Shown here one piece after another: positions 53,308 through 60,889 of a stretch of 64,000 nucleotides of DNA. Both the position numbers and the translations under genes were made by a program. Below the pieces are notes generated by a model. The model saw nothing but the letters and a program-made list of their open reading frames with translations, did not search any database and was not told the origin of the DNA. Within the stretch, counting starts at the first letter, position 1. Each line of letters starts with the position of its first letter. Origin of the DNA: Rhodoferax koreense (GTDB taxonomy: Bacteria; Pseudomonadota; Gammaproteobacteria; Burkholderiales; Burkholderiaceae_C); the NCBI RefSeq assembly GCF_001955695.1, contig NZ_CP019236.1:3348001-3412000 (forward strand). Direction: 5' to 3'.

Positions 53308-53656
53308 GGTCGGCCTCCTGGCGCAGCGCGGTGCCGTCGGCATGGCCCTGCTCGGTGAAGTAGCAGCCGGTATCGCGAGCGGCGCGGCGCGCTTCGATCT
53401 GCGCGTGCATCTCGCGCATGTGCCGCTTGGCGCCGTGGATGTCGCCGAAGCGGTAGCAGAGTTCCATTTGCTTGCCGGCCAGCGTTGCAGCCGCCGCGCG
53501 CACCTCGTCGATCAGGCGCGCTGTCGATTTGTAGGCGCCATCCGATAGGCATTGCTGTGTTTGCCTACATACGTTGAAATTCGCGGCGGCGATGCTGTGT
53601 GTGGGGCAATCCGAACTGGCCCCTGCACCCGCCCTGTTTTTTTCAAACTCGGTCAT
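53300..53656 (-). CDS. Hypothetical phage protein
   Basis: 118 residues, probably soluble: ARLIDEVRAAAATLAGKQMELCYRFGD and a HMREMHAQIEARRAAR helix. Overlaps both neighbours. No family recognised; position suggests a replication or transcription accessory. Confidence 0.58.
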   Translation of the reverse strand: MTEFEKNRAGAGASSDCPTHSIAAANFNVCRQTQQCLSDGAYKSTARLIDEVRAAAATLAGKQMELCYRFGDIHGAKRHMREMHAQIEARRAARDTGCYFTEQGHADGTALRQEADHG

Positions 53657-56271
53657 GCGGCCTCGGCTGTGTCTTCGGCTTCAAGCGCCGCGAACAGGTC
53701 CGGCATGGCCATCTCGCGGGCCGCGGCTTCGCAGTACGACACACCATCCAGGAAGTACTTGGTAGACAGTTCGCAGCCGTAGCCCACGCGCCCGGCCTTG
53801 ATGGCCCGATATGGCACTGTCATGAGGCCACCAAAAGGGTCGTAGACCACCTCCCCTGGCATTGACCACTGATTGATGGCACGGTCCGCGATGTCGAACT
53901 GCATCGGGCACAGGTGCATCTCGCGACCTTTGGCCGATTGCGCGCCGTTCAGGGTCAGCATGCGCGTGATGTCGCTCCAGACCTCCGGGCTCCAACTCTG
54001 CGGCTGCAGAAGCATGAAGTCCACTGGCAGCCTGCTGCGCACTTCAAGATGTTCGCCCACGCGCACGTGGTGCTCGAAGTCGTAAACCTGCTCGAGACTG
54101 AATTTCTTGAACAGCTTGAAAATGGCGGAGTGGCTCAGGTTCTCCAGATGCGCCGGCTCGATCAGCGTATTGCCGCTGCTGCGAGTGAAGCCGTGGGCGT
54201 CCAATTGCCAGCGCGCACGGGAATATCCGGTGCCAGCCACCATCTGCAGCTTCTTGTCGAATGGCACCTGATTGCCTTCGGCATCCAGCGAAAAGGGCTT
54301 GCTCTTCACGACTGGCTGGTCTGCGTAGCTCTTTTCGGTGCTGGTGGGCGGCTTCCGGAAGATCAGCAAGTACTCCGGCATGCCGACGCCCATCTTGGAC
54401 CCGTCCTTGCACTGTTCCGACCATCCGAGCCGGTAAGTCTGAGAGTTTTCGCGCACCACGTCGGTGACGATGGTCTTCATGCCCATGTAGCCGAAGCCGT
54501 GCTTGCGGAAGCACTGGATCGTGTCGAGATGAAAGGGGTAAACGGTCTGGAAGCCCAGCCCGGTCATGCTGCCCGGCACGATCCGATCCTTGACGTGAAT
54601 CGCGGCGATGCGGCCTGGCTGCAGCACGCGCAGCAGCTCCGGCACCAGGAAGTCCATCTGCTCGAAGAAATGCGCGTTGTTGTCGGTGTGGCCGAAGTCA
54701 GCGTAGTTCGGGCTGTATTCGTACTGCGTGCTGAACGGGATGCTGGTCAGCACCAGGCCGACGCTGTCGCTCGCCATGCGGGCGGTTTCCTTCACACAGT
54801 CGTCGTTGACGCAGGTGAAGCCCTGCCCTTTCACCTCCACGCGTTCGACGCCCAGGGCCCGCGTCAGGCTTTCGGCCATGCCGAGCTGCGACAGACCGTA
54901 TTCGCGAATGATTTCAGACATTTTTTCTACCATCTCGATGTGTTGGGACCACTTGCGCTCCAGGTCGCGGCGGACCTGGCGCTCGGCCTCCGTGTAGATC
55001 AGGTCGATGCGCACCGGCTTCGTCTGCAGGAAGCGCTGGATCCGGTGAATCGCCTGGATGAAGTCGTTGAACTTGAAGCCGATGCCCAGGAAGATGGCCC
55101 AGGCGCAGTGCCGCTGGAAGTTGCAGCCGCTGCCCGCGATCACCGGCTTGGCCGCCAGTTCCTGGAACTTGCCGTCGCTGAAGTCGACGATCGCCTGCTC
55201 GCGCTCGTCCAGGTCCTGGCTGCCATAGACGCTGACCGACGAGGGAATGGCCCGCTCGATGGCGTGACGCTCGGCCTCGAGGTCGTGCCACAGGATCCGG
55301 TGCGCGCCCGGGTCCTCAGCACGGATCTCCATCATCTTGGCCACGCGCGCCGACAGGCTGTCGCGCTTCTCCCGGCTGGCTTCGATGATGCCGATCGCCT
55401 CGGCCTTGAACATGCGGGCCTGGCCGTAGACCTCGTGGCCGGCCTCGTCGTGGTCCGCGGCGATCTCGTGCCAGCGCACGTCCAGCGCCGGCAGCTCGTA
55501 GCCCTCGTCGCTGAAGCCAAGATCGCTCGGCCGCTGCACGAACAGCGCCCAGCTCGCGCACCACAGCCAGAACTCGCGTTCCTTGTGCGGATGGATGGTG
55601 AGCTGGTCGGCCTTCTCGCTGTTGCGCTTGAAGAACCGGGTCTTGGCCTGGCCCACGTCCATGATGCCCAGGAAGGCAGCATAGGCCAGCAGCTCGATGT
55701 ATTCGTTCGGGCTCGGCGTGGCCGTGGCCACGAACCGGTACCGCACGCCGGCGCTGCGCGTGCGCGCCACCATCGTCTTGCGGTCGCCGGCGAACAGCGC
55801 CATGAACTCGCGGAAGGTCTTGGTGCCGCCGAAGCCGCGAAGGCAACTCGCCTCGTCCAGGCTGGCCACGGTGAACAGCGTCGGGTCAAGCTTGCCGTCC
55901 CGGATCGTCTCGTAGTTGGTGAGGTAGATGCCATCGGGGTCGGTGCATTCCTCGATGCGGCGGATGAACTTGACCGTGATGCCCAGCTTGGCCGCGTCGC
56001 GCAGGAATTCCTGGCGGACGCCCAGCGGGATGACGATCAGGCCCATGCCGCCGGCCTTGCTGCGCGTGATGCGCACGATCTCGAGTTGGTCGAAGGTCTT
56101 GCCCAGACCGAACGCCTTGAACAGCCCGCGGCAGCCGCCGCGCACCGCCCAGCACACCGACGCCACCTGGTGCGGCTTGAGCATCGGGTTCACCTCGTGC
56201 GGTTCGCACGGGAAGCCGGTCTCCGTGGCCAGGGTGACCTTGGCCTTCAGGAAGGCGGTGTACGCGTCCAT
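53653..56271 (-). CDS. Helicase-DNA methyltransferase fusion
   Basis: 872 residues from the ATG at 56271. The N-terminal SF2 helicase has FGLGKT (residues 54-59), SLDEAS as the DEAx box, VATATPSPNEY and HRIQRF as motif VI. The C-terminal N4/N6-type methyltransferase has SIPFSTQYEYSP near residue 510 in the catalytic position (normally S/N/D-PP-Y/F) and DPFGGLMTVPYRAIKAGRVG near 807 for S-adenosylmethionine binding. Phage proteins of this plan may protect phage DNA from host restriction or act in replication. The second Pro of the catalytic motif is replaced by Ile-Pro order, so activity is not certain. Confidence 0.85.
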   Translation of the reverse strand: MDAYTAFLKAKVTLATETGFPCEPHEVNPMLKPHQVASVCWAVRGGCRGLFKAFGLGKTFDQLEIVRITRSKAGGMGLIVIPLGVRQEFLRDAAKLGITVKFIRRIEECTDPDGIYLTNYETIRDGKLDPTLFTVASLDEASCLRGFGGTKTFREFMALFAGDRKTMVARTRSAGVRYRFVATATPSPNEYIELLAYAAFLGIMDVGQAKTRFFKRNSEKADQLTIHPHKEREFWLWCASWALFVQRPSDLGFSDEGYELPALDVRWHEIAADHDEAGHEVYGQARMFKAEAIGIIEASREKRDSLSARVAKMMEIRAEDPGAHRILWHDLEAERHAIERAIPSSVSVYGSQDLDEREQAIVDFSDGKFQELAAKPVIAGSGCNFQRHCAWAIFLGIGFKFNDFIQAIHRIQRFLQTKPVRIDLIYTEAERQVRRDLERKWSQHIEMVEKMSEIIREYGLSQLGMAESLTRALGVERVEVKGQGFTCVNDDCVKETARMASDSVGLVLTSIPFSTQYEYSPNYADFGHTDNNAHFFEQMDFLVPELLRVLQPGRIAAIHVKDRIVPGSMTGLGFQTVYPFHLDTIQCFRKHGFGYMGMKTIVTDVVRENSQTYRLGWSEQCKDGSKMGVGMPEYLLIFRKPPTSTEKSYADQPVVKSKPFSLDAEGNQVPFDKKLQMVAGTGYSRARWQLDAHGFTRSSGNTLIEPAHLENLSHSAIFKLFKKFSLEQVYDFEHHVRVGEHLEVRSRLPVDFMLLQPQSWSPEVWSDITRMLTLNGAQSAKGREMHLCPMQFDIADRAINQWSMPGEVVYDPFGGLMTVPYRAIKAGRVGYGCELSTKYFLDGVSYCEAAAREMAMPDLFAALEAEDTAEAA

Positions 56272-56450
56272 CAGGCTTCCGCCCCGGCCGGTGACTTCGC
56301 CATCTCCGCGTCGAACGCTTCGCGCCACACCACGCCGTTGTCACTCAGCTCGGCCCACGGGTTGTGCTGTGGCACGCCGGTTTCGAGCTGCTCCTTGGCG
56401 GCAGCCTGGGCCGACGCCTCAAGGGTCTTGCGATCCGTGAGGCTGGTCAT
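56271..56450 (-). CDS. Small hypothetical phage protein
   Basis: 59 residues from the ATG at 56450, overlapping the upstream stop by four bases, and ending in a TGATG shared with the methyltransferase start. MTSLTDRKTLEASAQAAAKEQ followed by NPWAELSDNGVVWREAFDAEM. No known domain. The couplings make it a credible gene in spite of its size. Confidence 0.6.
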   Translation of the reverse strand: MTSLTDRKTLEASAQAAAKEQLETGVPQHNPWAELSDNGVVWREAFDAEMAKSPAGAEA

Positions 56451-56737
56451 GACTTGGTCCGATCGCGGCCCGAATGTGTGCCTTGCTGGTCGAGCAGATC
56501 GCGGCGATGCTTCGCCACCATCTCCAAATAAGTCATCCCATGGACATCAAGGTAGACCAAATCCCGCAGGCGCTCGCCCGGCACTTGATCGATCGCAGTC
56601 GCGCGACGCATGAACTCGGTCTCGGTGTTCTCGTCTACGTGTGTCTTCAGCGGCTGCGTGAGCTTGCCGAAGGGGCTGGTGATGCCGCCGCGCGCGAACG
56701 CATCTTGCGGACTGAAATCTTCATCGGGGTGTGGCAT
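56447..56737 (-). CDS. Hypothetical phage protein
   Basis: 96 residues, acidic-basic mix: FARGGITSPFGKLTQPLKTHV and FMRRATAIDQVPGERLRD. First gene after cro, separated by 90 bases that include a 6-bp hairpin (56766-56783). Unrecognised. Confidence 0.58.
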   Translation of the reverse strand: MPHPDEDFSPQDAFARGGITSPFGKLTQPLKTHVDENTETEFMRRATAIDQVPGERLRDLVYLDVHGMTYLEMVAKHRRDLLDQQGTHSGRDRTKS

Positions 56738-56827
56738 GGGTCTGTCCGGAAAGTGGGAACGGGGAGCGCCATCGAACTGGCGCCTACTGACTCAATCTCG
56801 CGCAATGGCAACGAGAGCGCATGGCGT

Positions 56828-57055
56828 CTATCGCAGTGCACGCGACGCCGACGGCGCTTCGGTGGGTGCAGCGCCCTCTTCCCCGATCAACTCAGGTGAC
56901 AGGTGCTTGCGCGCCTGCACCGCAAGCACGCGGTCAGCGATACGCGCCGGAAGCTCGTCAGGCCATTTGTCGACCGCTTGATAGGAGACGCCGATGGCAT
57001 CGGCAGCGGCACTGATCGAGCCCCCGAGAAGTTCTATGGCTTTGGTTTTGAGCAT
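56828..57055 (-). CDS. cro: Cro-like repressor (YdaS-type helix-turn-helix)
   Basis: 75 residues with one helix-turn-helix (GGSISAAADAIGVSYQAVDKWPDE, residues 11-34). The recognition helix begins with GVSYQAV, which also appears in the divergent repressor, so both should bind the same AACTATAGTT sites. It is the first gene of the leftward early operon. The predicted start of transcription coincides with its ATG, so the mRNA may be leaderless. Confidence 0.82.
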   Translation of the reverse strand: MLKTKAIELLGGSISAAADAIGVSYQAVDKWPDELPARIADRVLAVQARKHLSPELIGEEGAAPTEAPSASRALR

Positions 57056-57061
57056 GACGGA

Positions 57062-57131
57062 ATTAAACTATAGTTCATCGAAAGAAGCAACTATAGTTAG
57101 ACGCGCGTCGCTTATCGTGCCAACTATGGTT
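57062..57131. promoter_or_regulatory. Operators and promoter between cro and cI
   Basis: AACTATAGTT at 57066-57075 and 57089-57098, and the variant AACTATGGTT at 57122-57131, which includes the cI start codon. On the minus strand TTGCTT (57090-57085) and TTTAAT (57067-57062), spaced 17, form the cro promoter, overlapped by the first two operators. The cI promoter was not found with confidence. Confidence 0.8.
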
Positions 57132-57593
57132 GAGCACAAGGACCGACTACTTCTGGCAATGAAGGAGGCCGGCGTCAAGATTCCGGCGCTGGCTACTGCT
57201 TTGGGCGTGTCCTATCAAGCCGTGAAAAAAATGACGACGGGCGCGTCCAGCGGTTTCACGGCGATCAACAACGAGAAGGCCGCGAACTTCTTGAAGGTGA
57301 GTCCGAAGTGGCTCGCAACAGGCAAGGGGCCTATGCGCGAACCGAAGGCGAGCGTCACGCCCGCTCCAGCGCCTGTCGCGCTGATTCCGCCGGAGCCCGG
57401 CATTCACTACATCGCCCGTTTGCTGGTCGACAAGCTCTCTACCCTTGACGAGACGGACAGAAAGATGGCTGCGATTGTTCTCGAGGCTCTGGCTACCAGG
57501 CCTGACGACGCATCAAAAAACATCGAACGGCTGGCCAAACTATTGGGGGAAATCGACACCGAGATGGATACCCAACGACGCCAGGTCCAGTAA
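57126..57593 (+). CDS. CI-like phage repressor lacking a peptidase domain
   Basis: 155 residues from the ATG at 57126. An N-terminal helix-turn-helix (VKIPALATALGVSYQAVKKMTTG) is followed by a short alpha-helical C-terminal region (IARLLVDKLSTLDETDRKMAAIVLEAL), not the Ser-Lys LexA-type autoprotease seen in lambda CI. Induction may therefore need an antirepressor or another signal. Its start codon sits inside an operator-like sequence, suggesting self-repression of translation or transcription. Confidence 0.82.
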   Translation: MVEHKDRLLLAMKEAGVKIPALATALGVSYQAVKKMTTGASSGFTAINNEKAANFLKVSPKWLATGKGPMREPKASVTPAPAPVALIPPEPGIHYIARLLVDKLSTLDETDRKMAAIVLEALATRPDDASKNIERLAKLLGEIDTEMDTQRRQVQ

Positions 57594-57694
57594 AAATGTC
57601 GACTAACGTCGTCATCATGGCGGATTTTGTAAGAGTCCGCTTACAGTCTGTTCACCTCTCACAACGTGACGGGTAATTTTCACCAAGGTTGAAC

Positions 57695-58069
57695 TTGATC
57701 AAGTTATCTGATCTTTCACATGTCGCGTTCTGGATCGTGGTGGGAGCCGGCGGGCTCTGGCTGTACCAGCTCGCTGGCAGCACTCCAACTGCGCATGCGA
57801 AGGCGAGATCTGCGGCCCTTACCGAACAGGTCCGCAAGAACAAAGCCACAGCCGCGGCTGGACCCACGGTAAAAGTGAATCCCACTTCCGAGGGCGACGT
57901 AATTCAAATTGCAATTCCGACGAGTCAGCTCGACGGGCTCCTGCTCCACACCCAGCGGTGCACGGTTTGGCGAGACGCCAAGACGCAGACCTCGGCGATG
58001 AGCTGCGAGAGGGAAGAAATCGATACGAACCTCGACGACCCCAGGGACGAAATCGAACCCGCAAGATGA
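57695..58069 (+). CDS. Hypothetical membrane-anchored protein of the lysogeny transcript
   Basis: About 124 residues from a TTG at 57695 with AAGG six bases upstream (another TTG at 57689). One N-terminal membrane helix (VAFWIVVGAGGLWLYQLAG) and a periplasmic or cytoplasmic tail with two Cys. It follows cI and precedes a terminator, so it is likely expressed in the lysogen. A superinfection-exclusion role is possible from position only. Confidence 0.5.
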   Translation: MIKLSDLSHVAFWIVVGAGGLWLYQLAGSTPTAHAKARSAALTEQVRKNKATAAAGPTVKVNPTSEGDVIQIAIPTSQLDGLLLHTQRCTVWRDAKTQTSAMSCEREEIDTNLDDPRDEIEPAR

Positions 58070-58118
58070 TGTCGCCCCAGGGCGCGAGGTTTTTGCCTTC
58101 CATGCCTCTCACGATCTA

Positions 58119-58142
58119 AGCCACCTTCGGGTGGCTTTTTTT
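58119..58142 (+). terminator. Intrinsic terminator of the cI transcript
   Basis: AGCCACC/GGTGGCT hairpin (58119-58136) followed by seven T residues. Confidence 0.88.
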
Positions 58143-58196
58143 ACGCTCGGCCCCGCTCCACTTCAAGTTGTTCGGGAATATTCACGTGGTCACATG

Positions 58197-58234
58197 AACT
58201 ATAGTTGACACACCGTCTTTAACTATAGTTTAAT
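58197..58234 (+). promoter_or_regulatory. Rightward early promoter with two operators
   Basis: TTGACA (58205-58210) and TTTAAT (58229-58234), spacing 18, are overlapped by AACTATAGTT at 58197-58206 and 58221-58230. Binding of the repressor would block RNA polymerase. The start would be near 58241. Confidence 0.8.
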
Positions 58235-58267
58235 TCGTTCAGACATCCCGCAGCGACGGTTTGTTCA

Positions 58268-58382
58268 GAGAGTCATCAGGTCGGGCCGGTTGCGGCAATG
58301 GTTTCGGTGGCCGCGTGCGATACGCGGCGCAAGCGGTGGCACTGTCCCTGCGCCAACACAGCGGCCCGACCTGATGGCTCTC
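58268..58382 (+). promoter_or_regulatory. Structured 5' leader with a 21-bp stem
   Basis: 58268-58288 pairs with 58362-58382 through 21 base pairs, one of them G-U. Inside, CCGCGT/ACGCGG (58311-58327) can form a hairpin that competes with GGCGCA/TGCGCC (58326-58354). The stem is too long to be random. It lies in the leader of the rightward early operon and could be an antitermination, attenuation or small-RNA element. Confidence 0.6.
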
Positions 58383-58408
58383 TCCCTTCAACTGGACGGA
58401 GCACATCA

Positions 58409-58738
58409 ATGGACGAAAAAGAGCGGGCCCGCGTGGAGACGCGCGTTTGCAATGTCGTGGCGGCCTCGGCATGCGTCGAGCGTTTCACGGTCACGTCGGC
58501 CACGCGGCTGATCGAGGACGCCGGCATGGCCGACTCGCTCGATCGCGTCGAGCTGTGCATGGACTTGGAAGACGAGTTCAACGTGGTCCTTGACGACCGC
58601 GAGGTGATGAACGCCCTGACGGTGCAGCAGTGCGTCGAGCTGGTGGTCGAGAAGCTGCAGGCGCAGGCCGAGAAGGTACGTCGCGAGCAGCGGATGGTCG
58701 AAGCCCAGGTGAACCAGCCTTTCGGTGGTGTGCTGTGA
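58409..58738 (+). CDS. Acyl-carrier-protein-like protein
   Basis: 109 residues from the ATG at 58409 (GGAG seven bases upstream). MADSLDRVELCMDLEDEFNV (about residues 38-57) is the ACP signature, with the Ser of DSL as the expected phosphopantetheine site, and TVQQCVELVVEKL forms the last helix. A long charged extension follows. It is the first gene of the rightward early operon. ACP-like proteins in phages are rare and their partners unknown. Confidence 0.8.
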   Translation: MDEKERARVETRVCNVVAASACVERFTVTSATRLIEDAGMADSLDRVELCMDLEDEFNVVLDDREVMNALTVQQCVELVVEKLQAQAEKVRREQRMVEAQVNQPFGGVL

Positions 58739-59202
58739 ACGCGGCCGACCTCTATCCGCTGTGGATCAAGCAGGACTTGACCAACGCCAGGATGAAACTG
58801 GCCAGCGCCGAGCAGTCGTATCGGGTGTTGACCGACAAGTCGACGACGTACGCCAAATCAATGAGCGCCATGCTGGACGTTCGGCGCCAAGTGGTTTCGC
58901 TGCTCGAAGCCGTGCCGCAGTCGCTCTCCTGCACGCTGCCCATCCAAATGCTCTGCGAAGAGCCGGTTGTCCCCGCGATGCCCGCAGCTCGCGCAGTCAC
59001 CATTTTGCGCTACGTCCGGAACGAAACCGCCGGTCGCAACGAACTCACGCCGCACTCCAACGGCACGTTCCTCGGCTGGGGCGTGGACTACAACCAAGAC
59101 GAAACCGGCGCGCCCATCTTCACGGCCGCGATCGTGGAGCATCCCGACGGCAAGGTCGAGCTGCTGCACCCCAACTTCATCCAGTTCGTGGTGCGCGTAT
59201 GA
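58735..59202 (+). CDS. Hypothetical phage protein
   Basis: 155 residues from a GTG at 58735 overlapping the ACP-like stop. N-terminal helices (DLTNARMKLASAEQSYRVL), then a beta-rich end (FLGWGVDYNQDETGAPIFTAAIVEH). No known domain. Coupling to the ACP-like gene suggests co-expression. Confidence 0.62.
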   Translation: MNAADLYPLWIKQDLTNARMKLASAEQSYRVLTDKSTTYAKSMSAMLDVRRQVVSLLEAVPQSLSCTLPIQMLCEEPVVPAMPAARAVTILRYVRNETAGRNELTPHSNGTFLGWGVDYNQDETGAPIFTAAIVEHPDGKVELLHPNFIQFVVRV

Positions 59203-59441
59203 AGCTCAAGCACTACACCTGCGGCTTCACGCTGGCGCTGGGCCTGGCCATCGTGATCGTCTGCCCGAGCGTGGAAGCTCCGGCTAAGTCTGCGGCCATG
59301 GCCGACCCTGGCCCGCTGAAAGAAGCGCTCGCGGCGATATGCGGTGAACCCTTCGATGCGAAGCGCCACCAGATCATCTCCGACGCCAACGGCGTGGTCA
59401 CCGGCTGCGAACTCCGCGCGCCGAAGGTGGCTGCGAAATGA
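59199..59441 (+). CDS. Small secreted or anchored protein
   Basis: 80 residues with an N-terminal hydrophobic stretch (CGFTLALGLAIVIVCPSVEAPA) followed by a short domain with two Cys. ATGA overlaps at both ends. Function unknown. Confidence 0.55.
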   Translation: MKLKHYTCGFTLALGLAIVIVCPSVEAPAKSAAMADPGPLKEALAAICGEPFDAKRHQIISDANGVVTGCELRAPKVAAK

Positions 59442-59779
59442 GCGCCCGCGACCTTCTCGAACTTGCGGCCCAGGCCGTGGGCAACGGCGCGCAATGGGAC
59501 TGCCCGGAGCGGGGAATGCTGGTCCTTTCCGCGAACGGCATCGACACCGATTCGTGGAACCCGCTGAAAAGCGACGGTGACGCGCTGCGGCTGGCCGTCG
59601 CGCTGAATTTGAACATTCGGATCCAGCCCTACGGCAGCGTGGCACGCGAAGGCGACGAACGCCCCTGGTCGATGGCCCACAGCGACGGCGACCCCCGCGC
59701 GGCCACACGAGCAGCCATCGTTCGCGCCGCGGCTGCAGTGGCCCGAGCAAACGCCGCGGCTCGGGAGATCAAGCCATGA
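59438..59779 (+). CDS. Hypothetical phage protein
   Basis: 113 residues. LAAQAVGNGAQWDCPERGMLVL, GDALRLAVALNLNIRIQPYGSVA and the Ala-rich end AAIVRAAAAVARANAAAREI resemble small phage proteins of the recombination operon. ATGA overlaps at both ends. Confidence 0.62.
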   Translation: MSARDLLELAAQAVGNGAQWDCPERGMLVLSANGIDTDSWNPLKSDGDALRLAVALNLNIRIQPYGSVAREGDERPWSMAHSDGDPRAATRAAIVRAAAAVARANAAAREIKP

Positions 59780-59919
59780 CGCTCGAAGAACACCGCCGCC
59801 TCGAGGAGCGCGCCCGCCGCGAGCTCTGCTGGTACGCCCTCGCCTGCATCGCGGCCTGCGGCCTCCTTTTCTGGGGTTACGGCCGCCTGGCCAGCCTCTT
59901 CTTCTCCACCTTTTTCTGA
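59776..59919 (+). CDS. Small membrane protein (47 residues)
   Basis: MTLEEHRRLEERARRELCW precedes one membrane helix (YALACIAACGLLFWGYGRLA). The ATG at 59776 overlaps the upstream stop. Supported by coupling; no known family. Confidence 0.5.
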   Translation: MTLEEHRRLEERARRELCWYALACIAACGLLFWGYGRLASLFFSTFF

Positions 59920-59929
59920 AAGCACCCTC

Positions 59930-60889
59930 ATGAACACCAGTGTCACGAATACCCGTGCGCCGAATCCTATTGCGGAGATGAGCCGCTTCATGGACCGGCT
60001 CAAACCCCAGATGGCGCTCGCGCTGCCGAAGCACCTCACGGCCGACCGTATGGCGCGGCTGGCGCTCACCGCCTTCAGCAGCACGCCTAAGCTGCAGCTC
60101 TGCAACCCGAACAGCATCGCGGCTTCGATCATGACGGCGGCCACCTTGGGCCTGGAGCCAGGCGTCAACGGCCAGGGCTTCCTGGTGCCCTACGGTACGA
60201 CCTGCACATTCGTGCCTGGCTGGAAGGGCCTGGTCGACATCGCCAACCGCAGCGGCCGCGTGTCGGTGTGGACCGGGGCGGTGTTCGAAGGCGACACGTT
60301 CGACTACTCGCTGGGCGACACACCTTTCGTGCGGCACCAGCCAGGCGACGAAGACGACCCGACCAAGATTACGCACGTGTACGCCGTCGGCCGCGTGAAC
60401 GGCAGCAACTGGCCGGTGATCGAAGTCTGGACGATCAAGAAGATCTGGAAGCACCGCAACCAGTACAACAAGGTCGGCCAGAAGCACTACAGCTACCGCG
60501 ACCCCGAGATGTACGCCCGCAAGGTGCCGCTGCTGCAGGTGCTGAAGTACATGCCGACGTCGATCGAGCTGAGCAACGCGCTGGCCGTCAGCAATGCCGC
60601 AGAAGAAGGCCGCGGCGCCGTGATCGACGGCAACTTCGTCACGATCAACGAACCGGATCCCGCCGAACAGCAGGCAGGCGCCGACCAAGACGCCGACGAC
60701 GGGGTGCCGATCTGCACGCCGGAATCGTTCGCCAAGAACACCGCAGCCTGGAAGGCTACGGTCGCCAACGGCAGGAAGTCGGTCAACGACCTCATTGCCA
60801 CCATCGAAACCCGCGAGCGGCTGACCACCGACCAGAAGGTCGAAATCGCCTCGTGGGCCGTCCCTGCCACCCAAGGAGAAGCCGAGTGA
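59930..60889 (+). CDS. recT: RecT-family single-strand annealing protein
   Basis: 319 residues with RecT signatures: SIMTAATLGLEPGVNGQGFLVPY, VPGWKGLVDIANRSG and YARKVPLLQVLKYMP. It anneals complementary DNA strands made by the exonuclease encoded immediately downstream, giving a lambda Bet/Exo-type recombination pair. The C-terminus is acidic. Confidence 0.93.
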   Translation: MNTSVTNTRAPNPIAEMSRFMDRLKPQMALALPKHLTADRMARLALTAFSSTPKLQLCNPNSIAASIMTAATLGLEPGVNGQGFLVPYGTTCTFVPGWKGLVDIANRSGRVSVWTGAVFEGDTFDYSLGDTPFVRHQPGDEDDPTKITHVYAVGRVNGSNWPVIEVWTIKKIWKHRNQYNKVGQKHYSYRDPEMYARKVPLLQVLKYMPTSIELSNALAVSNAAEEGRGAVIDGNFVTINEPDPAEQQAGADQDADDGVPICTPESFAKNTAAWKATVANGRKSVNDLIATIETRERLTTDQKVEIASWAVPATQGEAE

